From the NCBI GenBank assembly GCA_002483395.1, contig DLHV01000118.1:5098-13685 (forward strand): DNA of 8,588 nt, in the 5' to 3' direction. The position numbers and the translations under genes were made by a program. This stretch comes from Chloracidobacterium sp. UBA7659 (GTDB lineage: Bacteria; Acidobacteriota; Blastocatellia; Pyrinomonadales; Pyrinomonadaceae). Positions 1 through 5,609 of the stretch are shown one piece after another. The first letter of the stretch is position 1. Each line of letters begins with the position of its first letter. Below the pieces are notes generated by a model. That model searched no databases. It saw nothing but the letters and a program-made list of their open reading frames with translations, and was not told where the DNA came from.

Positions 1-298
1 ATTTGTCGACGGAAATTCTTCCGCACCGGCGAACTCGCAGATGCTGGTGATAGGGCTCGGCGAAGACCGCGGACTGAGCATTAATAAATTTGAGCTGGGC
101 TCGATTGATGAGGCTCATTTGGTGGAGCAAAAGCTGAAATCGGTTTTCGTGGACCGGCAGAGATCGGGTGTCACAGAACAGGAAGTAATTATTGAAATGT
201 CCGGGTCAGTACACTCACAGGACCTTGAAAAACTCGTTGAGGCGGTAGGACGTGTCGGAGCGGAACCCATCCGAATAGTTCGAGGAGAGCGAAAGTAG
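1..298 (+). CDS. ExbD/TolR-family biopolymer transport protein, C-terminal part (5' end outside window)
   Basis: The reading frame is open from base 2 to the TAG at 296-298, giving 98 visible residues; the ATG at 41 is probably internal. The layout fits the periplasmic domain of ExbD/TolR proteins: a strand-like start (MLVIGLGEDRGLSIN), a helix-like segment (DEAHLVEQKLKSVFVDR), a second strand (EVIIEMSG), then a helix and final strand (LEKLVEAVGRVGAEPIRIV). Family members work with ExbB/TolQ-type partners to turn proton flow into force on TonB or Tol proteins across the periplasm. The N-terminal membrane helix with its proton-carrying Asp would lie left of the window, so it cannot be checked. 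A start codon follows the stop directly (TAGATG), which suggests an operon with the genes to the right. The assignment rests on pattern and fold order, not on a diagnostic motif. Confidence 0.62.
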   Translation, partial: FVDGNSSAPANSQMLVIGLGEDRGLSINKFELGSIDEAHLVEQKLKSVFVDRQRSGVTEQEVIIEMSGSVHSQDLEKLVEAVGRVGAEPIRIVRGERK

Positions 299-427
299 AT
301 GATAGAAAAAAAGGAGCAAAAGACTATGACAAAGAAATCAATAGGTACATATACCGTTTTCGGAAATAACACGGATGCGGGAAACATTTTAATATCAAAC
401 AAACGGAGGGAAAATGAGCGGAAATAA
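299..427 (+). CDS. possible small protein or leader peptide overlapping the next gene
   Basis: A short frame starts with ATG at 299, directly after the ExbD-like stop, and ends with TAA at 425-427 (42 codons). A second ATG at 326 has the better ribosome binding site, AAGGAG at 311-316 with 9 nt spacing, and would give 33 residues beginning MTKKSIGTYTVFGNN. The 299 start has GAGGAG at 282-287. The peptide is basic and hydrophilic at its C-terminus (NKRRENERK), with no clear signal peptide or membrane segment. Its last 14 nt overlap the start of the 430-residue gene in another frame, so its translation could feed ribosomes to that start. I do not recognise the peptide. It may be a real small protein, a coupling leader, or just an open frame. 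Confidence 0.4.
   Translation: MIEKKEQKTMTKKSIGTYTVFGNNTDAGNILISNKRRENERK
311..316 (+). promoter_or_regulatory. Shine-Dalgarno site for the small ORF start at 326
   Basis: AAGGAG lies 9 nt upstream of the ATG at 326. It is as strong as the sites of the larger genes here, and it is the main reason to take the small frame seriously and to prefer 326 over 299. Confidence 0.45.
405..410 (+). promoter_or_regulatory. Shine-Dalgarno site for the 430-residue protein, unusually close to its start
   Basis: GGAGGG ends only 3 nt before the ATG at 414, which is closer than usual. No better in-frame start lies nearby. The site sits inside the small overlapping frame, so ribosomes translating that frame would pass over it. 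Confidence 0.55.
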
Positions 428-1706
428 TAACGGCAACATATTTTTAGGAGACAGGATCGTTGAGTACGCGCACGACCTTTTGGCGACCCATACGGTAAGG
501 GAATACGAATACGTGATCGGGAAATGGGAGGACTATATCAATCGAGTCATTGATGCCGAGAAGATGGCTCTCGATGAGCATCAGAAAGTACTCAATGCGG
601 TTTTGAACCAGATCCAGCAGCAGCAACAGGCGGGAGCAATGTTTGCGATGCTGGCGCTAACCCTGGTTACCGGTCCGGCACTCTCGTGGATCGGTGGAGC
701 TATCCAGTACAAGTTATACCCGTTACTTGCGTCCCAAAATAGATGGAAGACCGCCATGGTTTATATGCAGAACCGGCTGGGTAAGGGAAATTCCTATCGA
801 ATGTCAATTAGCGAAAGCGAACACAATAGGGTTGCGGCAAAGATCTTTGGAGATGCGGCTTCCAATGTTGCGCAGCAGGTGGGCGTAGAACGGTTTTTGG
901 GGCGAATGGTCGCAAACATTTCGCCCCGAGCAAATACGAAGACACACCAGGAGCTATCGGCCCTTCTCCAAATTCCGGCCAATGCGCCAAGCCGTGATCT
1001 GCACCAGAGCCTCAGGACCCGCATGGAAGCATCGCTGAGGGACGAAAAGGAAAAAACGGTCAAGACGATCTCGGACATGGCGCTCGAACTCAGACGCAGC
1101 TCCACTTTTATCAAGGGCGCATACGAGTTCTTTGTAAAGTTAAATGCTCAGGTCAGGGGCGGCAACGTCGGTGTTCAGCAAATGGCCGCGGATAGATTTG
1201 TCGAAAGAATGGTCGATGAACAGCGGGAAAAGTGGGCGAAGGAGTGGCTTTATTACGGCAACCTTCCACCGCAAACCTCGATCGTGGAAATGAGCCGGAA
1301 GATCGAGCGCGAGATCTGGGCGATGTGGATAATCGACCAGGAGTTTACTCTCTATTCGCAGCAAAAAGGCAGCTTCGCCGGCGAAGTCGACGGAACCTGG
1401 GAAGAACTCTACGTAGCAGGGCGTGACGGGCTTGCATTTCACAGTCTCATAGTAGCCAGGCTCACTGATCTTGGCGTTGTGATACCACAGACAAGCCGCC
1501 AATTTGCCGACCTTAACGAACGCAATTGGGGAAATCCGAATAAGGAAAAACCGACGGTACTGGTAAAGGACTCCGTTGATGACAGCCAGGAACTTGACGA
1601 AATCCAGGCCTGGGCAAAGAACCGTCAACCCGAACTACTCTCGGGACATTTTGACAGCCAGCCTCGAAATATCGGCTCGATCGTAAATGTTCACAAACTT
1701 ACGTGA
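414..1706 (+). CDS. protein of unknown family with one strong hydrophobic segment
   Basis: This encodes 430 residues that I do not recognise. There is no N-terminal signal peptide. Residues 1-65 look helical and charged, ending in a glutamine run (QIQQQQQ, 66-72). The only long hydrophobic stretch follows at about 73-98, with Gly/Pro in its middle (TLVTGPALSWIGG). It could be a membrane helix, a re-entrant hairpin or a buried core helix. Residues 130-320 are predicted by eye to be mostly helical and rich in Arg/Lys/Glu, with a Trp/Tyr cluster at 274-313 (WAKEWLYYG, IWAMWIIDQEF). The last 60 residues are polar and probably flexible. No catalytic motif, nucleotide-binding loop or Cys cluster is visible. 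It follows the ExbD-like gene and precedes two exported proteins, so a membrane-linked role is plausible but unproven. Even codon use and a good Shine-Dalgarno support a real gene. Confidence 0.85.
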   Translation: MSGNNNGNIFLGDRIVEYAHDLLATHTVREYEYVIGKWEDYINRVIDAEKMALDEHQKVLNAVLNQIQQQQQAGAMFAMLALTLVTGPALSWIGGAIQYKLYPLLASQNRWKTAMVYMQNRLGKGNSYRMSISESEHNRVAAKIFGDAASNVAQQVGVERFLGRMVANISPRANTKTHQELSALLQIPANAPSRDLHQSLRTRMEASLRDEKEKTVKTISDMALELRRSSTFIKGAYEFFVKLNAQVRGGNVGVQQMAADRFVERMVDEQREKWAKEWLYYGNLPPQTSIVEMSRKIEREIWAMWIIDQEFTLYSQQKGSFAGEVDGTWEELYVAGRDGLAFHSLIVARLTDLGVVIPQTSRQFADLNERNWGNPNKEKPTVLVKDSVDDSQELDEIQAWAKNRQPELLSGHFDSQPRNIGSIVNVHKLT

Positions 1707-1750
1707 TTCGAATAGGGCTGGGATTAAAAGGAAATTTTAGGACTTATTAA

Positions 1751-1756
1751 AAGGAG
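1751..1756 (+). promoter_or_regulatory. Shine-Dalgarno site for the 406-residue exported protein
   Basis: AAGGAG lies 11 nt upstream of the ATG at 1768. The ATG opens directly into a signal peptide, so both features support this start. The 61-nt gap before the gene shows no terminator hairpin and no promoter I would call with confidence. Confidence 0.6.
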
Positions 1757-1767
1757 TTAGAAAAATC

Positions 1768-2988
1768 ATGAAGAGAAAATCAATAGCAATACTCACGTTA
1801 GCAGTCGTTTTCACGGTTGGCTTTAGGGTGGCTTCGGCGCAGTTTACGGTCAAACTTCCGGAGTTGACGATCAAAAGCAAGCGTGACAAAACCGGCGAGT
1901 CAACTACGCAAGGCAAGGACACGGCAACAACGAAAACATCGCAAGGACAACAGAAAGGTTCGGACAATATTTACAAGAGCCAGAGACCGAACGGCACGCC
2001 CGTTTTACTTAAAAATTCGATTTACGTTCAAGCTAAAACACATAATGAATATTGGAAAATGCCCAACCAGAGAAACTATTCAAGCTGGGTTCCGATGATT
2101 CGTTTCAGTCATTTTTACAACAACGAGAAGAGCCTGAATTACACGGTGGAATATTTCAACCCGGACGGCACCGCATGGTACAGCGAAAAACTGGAGCAGG
2201 GGAATTTGGCGGGTTACCGCACCGTTCGTTTTGAAAGCCCGAGTCCTTACGGCGGTGTCCTTGATACAAAATCGACGGCGGGAACCGGAGTGTATTCGTT
2301 CAAGATCACCAATCAGGATACAAAAGAAGTTCTTTATTACGGCAAATTTAAGGTCGGAAAATTCAGCACGTCAAGCAGTCCGCAGGAGAAAAACAAAGTC
2401 GATTTCTATGTCGAGCACGACTGGCTGATGCCGTTCGGTATGATCGGATTTCACCACAGTCTCGACGAAGTGGGCGGAATGCCGCTGGAGGTCAGTTTCT
2501 GGCTGAAGGGTCCAGTCGACGCCAACGAACTCGAAGGCCGTATTTTTTACAAAGGGCAGGAGATCGCTTCGACCGCAAACGGTGGTGGCGGCGCCACCGA
2601 TTACGATGAACGAGCATCGGGTTTCGCCGCCGCATTTGCGCCGCAGAACTTTTGGAAACGCTGGCAGTTTCAGTGGAGAAATTTTCTTTTTGACAACAAC
2701 GGCACGTTTAACCGCGAAAACTTTCCGAACGCCTTCTATGCCGACAAAAATGCGGGCGAATACACAGTCAGGATCTACCGCAGCGGCACACAGATTCGTG
2801 AGATCACGTTCACAATCGGAGCGGATGGAAGATACACGGTGCCCGGCTACACAAGTCAGATCTTCATGCCTTATCACCGGATAGTTCTGCCGGTAAAGGT
2901 CATCGGCACGGGCGAAAAATGGAACGCGACGGCGTGGAAGACCGATGCGTTTTACGGAAATCCGCTTAGCGGGTTCCCCATTCAATAA
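1768..2988 (+). CDS. exported beta-rich protein of unknown family
   Basis: This encodes 406 residues starting with a classical Sec signal peptide: a basic start (MKRK), a hydrophobic core, and a likely signal peptidase I cut after ASA at 22-24, leaving Gln as the first mature residue. There is no lipobox Cys, so it is not a lipoprotein. Residues 37-66 form a linker rich in Thr, Lys, Gln and Gly. The rest looks like alternating beta strands with many aromatics. Two parts end in similar strand patterns, around 173-198 (GVYSFKIT, then YYGKFKVGKF) and 330-352 (GEYTVRIY, then REITFTIGAD), suggesting two related beta-sandwich domains. A Gly-rich loop lies at 272-276 and a Trp-rich patch at 296-308. 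No enzyme motif or C-terminal sorting or anchor signal is visible. It probably acts in the periplasm, at the outer membrane or outside the cell; I do not recognise the family. The next gene starts 16 nt later. Confidence 0.85.
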   Translation: MKRKSIAILTLAVVFTVGFRVASAQFTVKLPELTIKSKRDKTGESTTQGKDTATTKTSQGQQKGSDNIYKSQRPNGTPVLLKNSIYVQAKTHNEYWKMPNQRNYSSWVPMIRFSHFYNNEKSLNYTVEYFNPDGTAWYSEKLEQGNLAGYRTVRFESPSPYGGVLDTKSTAGTGVYSFKITNQDTKEVLYYGKFKVGKFSTSSSPQEKNKVDFYVEHDWLMPFGMIGFHHSLDEVGGMPLEVSFWLKGPVDANELEGRIFYKGQEIASTANGGGGATDYDERASGFAAAFAPQNFWKRWQFQWRNFLFDNNGTFNRENFPNAFYADKNAGEYTVRIYRSGTQIREITFTIGADGRYTVPGYTSQIFMPYHRIVLPVKVIGTGEKWNATAWKTDAFYGNPLSGFPIQ

Positions 2989-3004
2989 GAGGAAGAATAA
3001 AAAA

Positions 3005-3403
3005 ATGAAAAAATTATTTAGCTTATCGTTGATGTTGGCCGCCTTTGCATTCATTTCCAGTGCCAGGATAGACGCCCAGACTCCAAAACGCATTCAGTTT
3101 GCAAAAGGAAAGAACTCCGTAGTCGTAAAGGGAACAACCGGTGGTTACGGGATCACTTATGTTTTAAGAGCAAAGTCCGGCCAAAAACTGGTCTTGAATC
3201 TGACGCCGGTCTCAAGTGTCGGAATCAAAGTTGAAACGATCGGCACCTACGGCAAGATGGTTCTGCTGCGTGAACAAAGCGGCGGAACTTATGAGGTGGG
3301 TTTAGAAGAAAGCGGCGATTACACGATCTTTGTGGGATCGCTCGGACGTAATCCGGTTTCGTTTACATTAACCGTGAAAATTACAAAATTAACCGATATT
3401 TAA
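3005..3403 (+). CDS. small exported protein with PPC-like beta domain
   Basis: This encodes 132 residues. The start at 3005 is chosen because it opens into a signal peptide (MKKLFSLSLMLAAFAFISS) with a probable cut after IDA at residue 24. It also has AGAGGA at 2988-2993 as ribosome binding site. A longer frame from 2945 would overlap the upstream gene and bury the signal peptide. The mature part (about 108 residues) has the rhythm of pre-peptidase C-terminal-like domains: RIQFAKGKNSVVVKG, then YVLRAKSGQKLVLNLTP, and near the end SGDYTIFVGS. Such domains are small secreted beta-sandwiches, often without known activity. Here the domain stands alone, with no attached peptidase. It lies 16 nt after one gene and 10 nt before the next, so it is very likely co-transcribed with them. 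Confidence 0.8.
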   Translation: MKKLFSLSLMLAAFAFISSARIDAQTPKRIQFAKGKNSVVVKGTTGGYGITYVLRAKSGQKLVLNLTPVSSVGIKVETIGTYGKMVLLREQSGGTYEVGLEESGDYTIFVGSLGRNPVSFTLTVKITKLTDI

Positions 3404-3407
3404 GGAG
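3402..3407 (+). promoter_or_regulatory. Shine-Dalgarno site for the methyltransferase, overlapping the upstream stop codon
   Basis: AAGGAG shares two bases with the TAA that ends the exported protein and lies 6 nt before the ATG at 3414. The overlap favours translational coupling and fixes this start over a second in-frame ATG at 3429. Confidence 0.65.
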
Positions 3408-3413
3408 ATAAAA

Positions 3414-4238
3414 ATGGAAAGTACAAAAATGGCTCCCGAATTGGAGCTTCTTAAAAATAAATTACGGGCGACCTGGATCGCCGGGGATTTTGGCGAGATC
3501 GCAAAATCGTATGCAGCAGGAGCCGCGGACTTCGTAGATAGGCTGGGTATTAAGCCCGGAATGAAAGTTCTGGACGTTGCGTGCGGAACGGGCAATCTCT
3601 CATTACCTGCCGCTCGAATGGCTGCGGATGTGACGGGAGTGGATATTGCCCCGAACCTGATCGAGCAGGCAAAAGCGAACGCCGCAGGTAAGGGTCTGAA
3701 TGTCCAATTCGACATCGGCGATGCCGAAGACATGCCATATGAAGATGCAGGCTTCAATGTGGTAATGACCATGTTCGGTGCGATGTTTGCTCCTCGTCCC
3801 GACATCACGGCAAGCGAGCTAAAACGCGTTTGTCGTCCGGCTGGAACGATAGCGATGGCGAACTGGACGCCGGGCGGATTTATTGGGCAGATGTTCAAGA
3901 CGACCGGCAAACACGTCCCGCCGCCCCCGGGATTGCCTTCGCCCTTGCTTTGGGGCGATGAGGAAGCAGTGCGCCGACGATTTGCGGACGGCGTCGCCGA
4001 TCTGCGGATGACGCCACGGAATATTGATTTCATCTTTCCGTTCGGCCCGGTGGATGTGGTCGAGCACTTCCGCAAATTCTACGGGCCGACGCAAAAGGCA
4101 TTCGAAGCTCTCGATGATGCGGGACAAGATGCTCTGCGAAAAGATCTCGAGCAGCTTTGGACCGAGAATAATAAGGCCGCAGACGGAGCAACACGGGTTG
4201 AATCGGAGTATCTGGATGTGAGAGCGATCCGAGGCTAG
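3414..4238 (+). CDS. class I SAM-dependent methyltransferase (UbiE-like)
   Basis: This encodes 274 residues. The Rossmann methyltransferase motifs are clear: motif I VLDVACGTGN at 52-61 binds SAM; GVDIA at 75-79 carries the acidic residue (Asp77) expected to hold the ribose; GDAEDMPYEDAGFNVV at 102-117 is the motif II region; RPAGTIAMANW at 141-151 is motif III. The C-terminal half (FYGPTQKAFEALDDAG, LEQLWTENN, SEYLDV) matches a common bacterial group of UbiE/Methyltransf_11-type enzymes whose substrates are mostly unknown. It has no signal or membrane segment, so it should be cytoplasmic. The sequence does not show the substrate; ubiquinone/menaquinone synthesis should not be assumed. It is the last gene of the + strand run and lies only 10 nt after an exported protein, so it may modify a product handled by that cluster or simply be co-transcribed. 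Confidence 0.92.
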   Translation: MESTKMAPELELLKNKLRATWIAGDFGEIAKSYAAGAADFVDRLGIKPGMKVLDVACGTGNLSLPAARMAADVTGVDIAPNLIEQAKANAAGKGLNVQFDIGDAEDMPYEDAGFNVVMTMFGAMFAPRPDITASELKRVCRPAGTIAMANWTPGGFIGQMFKTTGKHVPPPPGLPSPLLWGDEEAVRRRFADGVADLRMTPRNIDFIFPFGPVDVVEHFRKFYGPTQKAFEALDDAGQDALRKDLEQLWTENNKAADGATRVESEYLDVRAIRG

Positions 4239-4447
4239 AAATCGGAACGATTCTCGCATTGGTTTTCGGATGCGACGACATTCGATTTGAACATACTGGA
4301 AAGGGCGGGCGGCGCAATGTCGCAACTACGTGTTTCAGAATTTAATGAAACCGTGCCGATGTGACCATTGATGCTTGGAAATACGGCGTGAGGCAATCGA
4401 GTTTCTCACGTCGTATAAATGCGCTTGGAATGTCGGGATTGTTCCGT
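4239..4447. other. gene-free region between convergent genes
   Basis: These 209 nt separate the methyltransferase from lpxD and hold no plausible gene on either strand. Three inverted repeats are visible: AATCG-GAA-CGATT directly after the methyltransferase stop (4240-4252), TCGCAT/ATGCGA (4254-4275), and the longer stem at 4381-4416. None is followed by a T-tract on either strand, so the expected transcription ends are not obvious. Confidence 0.7.
4373..4430. repeat. hairpin bracketed by an 8-bp direct repeat
   Basis: The arms at 4381-4392 (ATACGGCGTGAG) and 4405-4416 (CTCACGTCGTAT) pair over 12 positions, with one G-U wobble if read as + strand RNA and one mismatch as DNA, around a 12-nt loop. 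GCTTGGAA occurs at 4373-4380, touching the left arm, and again at 4423-4430, six bases after the right arm. There is no T-tract, so it is a weak terminator candidate; a factor-dependent terminator, an RNA-stabilising structure or a scar of a small inverted-repeat element are alternatives. Confidence 0.5.
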
Positions 4448-5479
4448 TCAGCGATCCTTCTCCATTTTGGTGATGCGGTTTTCAATTTCCCTCAGTTTGC
4501 GGGCCATTTCGCCGAGCTTTCGATAGGCGGCGGTTGAGCGCAGCCATTCGCGATTATCGAAGGCGGGGATTCCAGATATCACTTTTCCATTCTCGACATC
4601 ATGCGAGGTTGCGGATTTCGCGGTAACGACGGCATCGTCGCCGACCTTCAGATGCCCGGCGATGCCGACCTGTCCCGCCAGGACGACACGTTTGCCGATA
4701 ACCGAACTTCCCGCTAAGCCCGTTTGCGCGCAAATCAACGCGTCTTCATCGACGGTACAGGAATGTCCGATCTGAACGAGATTATCGATCTTTGCCCCGC
4801 GTTTGATACGTGTTTCGCCGACCGAGGCACGGTCGATCGCTGTGTTTGCTCCAATCTCAACATCGTCTTCCAGAACGACGCGGCCGGTTTGCGGTATTTT
4901 TAGCCATTGTTTTTCATCCGTCTTTGCGTAGCCGAAGCCGTCCGATCCGATAGTCGAATTGTTGTGAATAATACAATTTTCGCCGATGACGCTGTTTTCG
5001 CGGATCGAAACGCCTGAATGGATGACCGTATTTTTGCCGATCGTCGATCCGTCGTAGATCGTCGCGTTCGGATATATCGTCACGCCGGCCGCGACGCGGC
5101 AGTTCCGCCCGATGACAACATTGGCGTGAATTTCCGTCTCCGCCCACACAACGGCGGTTTCGTCGATAACAGCCGAGGCGTGAACGAAGGCGCGCAACGG
5201 CATCGCCGGATGGAAGAGCCTTAACGCAAGAGTGTAGGCAAGATAAGGATCTTTCGCCCGAAGAACGGCGAGGTCCGACCGATCCGTTTTCGAATTTTCG
5301 CGGAGAAATATAGCGCTTGCTTTGGTCGTGGCGAGCTGTGCGGTGTATTTCGGGTTGGCTAAAAAAGTTATGTCACCGCTCGCGGCAATATCGAGCCCGG
5401 CGGCCGCGGATATATCCAGATCGGGAGATCCCTGCGCGATTTCGGATAACGTTCTTTCGGCGAGTTCGGAAAGTTTCAT
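4448..5479 (-). CDS. lpxD: UDP-3-O-(3-hydroxyacyl)glucosamine N-acyltransferase LpxD
   Basis: LpxD transfers a 3-hydroxyacyl chain from acyl carrier protein to the 2-amino group of UDP-3-O-acylglucosamine, the third step of lipid A synthesis, in the cytoplasm. The ATG at 5479 is chosen because it gives the family N-terminus (MKLSELAERT) and a 343-residue length, close to the usual 340. The N-terminal uridine-binding domain (about 1-100, with DITFLANPKY) is followed by a left-handed beta helix of hexapeptide repeats (about 100-300: VIGRNC, TIGKNT, VIGENC and so on), then a C-terminal helical tail. In the motif KIDNLVQIGHSCTV the histidine is residue 239, matching the catalytic His239 of the E. 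coli enzyme. A second conserved His (GIAGHL) falls at 276. The gene stands alone here, without lpxA, fabZ or bamA beside it. It is divergent from the Uma2 gene. Confidence 0.96.
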   Translation of the reverse strand: MKLSELAERTLSEIAQGSPDLDISAAAGLDIAASGDITFLANPKYTAQLATTKASAIFLRENSKTDRSDLAVLRAKDPYLAYTLALRLFHPAMPLRAFVHASAVIDETAVVWAETEIHANVVIGRNCRVAAGVTIYPNATIYDGSTIGKNTVIHSGVSIRENSVIGENCIIHNNSTIGSDGFGYAKTDEKQWLKIPQTGRVVLEDDVEIGANTAIDRASVGETRIKRGAKIDNLVQIGHSCTVDEDALICAQTGLAGSSVIGKRVVLAGQVGIAGHLKVGDDAVVTAKSATSHDVENGKVISGIPAFDNREWLRSTAAYRKLGEMARKLREIENRITKMEKDR

Positions 5480-5496
5480 AGAAATACTCTTGAAAA

Positions 5497-5519
5497 AGTG
5501 TTGGTCAATGTGCAACACT
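5497..5519. promoter_or_regulatory. inverted repeat in the lpxD/Uma2 divergent region
   Basis: AGTGTTG (5497-5503) and CAACACT (5513-5519) form a perfect 7-bp inverted repeat with a 9-nt spacer, starting 18 nt upstream of the lpxD start and 91 nt from the Uma2 start. The size fits a dimeric repressor site or a small hairpin in the lpxD leader. I could not call a convincing -35/-10 pair for either gene in the 130-nt region 5480-5609, so its position relative to the promoters is unknown. Confidence 0.35.
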
Positions 5520-5595
5520 ATTTTTAGCAGAGAACGCTACCCAAGCAAAGCGTCCCATATTTTACCACTCGCCCAATCCACGAAGTTAATATTCC

Positions 5596-5600
5596 AGGAG
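5596..5600 (+). promoter_or_regulatory. Shine-Dalgarno site fixing the Uma2 start
   Basis: AGGAG lies 9 nt before the ATG at 5610. The frame is open further left, to 5322, but that part is antisense to lpxD and has no family similarity, so this site decides the start. Confidence 0.65.
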
Positions 5601-5609
5601 TACAGTTTT

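Noticed and set aside
326..355. Similar opening bases of the small ORF and of the 406-residue exported gene (shared AAATCAATAG after the ATG)
   Set aside because: The similarity covers about ten bases of A-rich Lys/Ser/Ile codons and stops there; it is most likely chance.
1373..1386. Perfect 14-bp palindrome CTTCGCCGGCGAAG
   Set aside because: It lies well inside a coding region and reads as ordinary codons; there is no second copy or linked feature in the window.
1140..1628. Open frame of 162 codons on the - strand
   Set aside because: It is antisense to the 430-residue gene, with no recognisable motif and no supported start.
1..1706. Zorya-type anti-phage system suggested by a motor-like protein next to an unknown gene
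   Set aside because: The visible fragment resembles ExbD rather than the MotB-like ZorB with its peptidoglycan-binding domain, and no ZorC, ZorD or ZorE-like gene follows.
2584..2598. GGTGGC/GCCACC inverted repeat with 3-nt loop
   Set aside because: It arises from the codons of a glycine-rich loop within the exported protein; a structural role in RNA is not needed to explain it.
2945..3004. Earlier start for the 132-residue exported protein
   Set aside because: It would overlap the previous gene and hide an evident signal peptide that begins at 3005.
2371..3093. Long open frame (240 codons) on the - strand
   Set aside because: It lies antisense to the exported 406-residue protein and the start of the next one; its residues show no domain pattern, and the + strand genes have signal peptides and ribosome binding sites.
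3389..4075. Open frame of 228 codons on the - strand
   Set aside because: It is antisense to a methyltransferase with all its motifs and has low-complexity composition typical of a shadow frame.
5480..5518. Earlier GTG start for lpxD, adding 13 residues
   Set aside because: The ATG at 5479 gives the conserved MKLSEL start, the usual length, and catalytic His numbering equal to the E. coli enzyme.
5322..5609. Upstream extension of the Uma2 frame by 96 codons
   Set aside because: The extension is mostly antisense to lpxD, has no family similarity, and the ATG at 5610 has AGGAG at the right distance and matches the usual family length.
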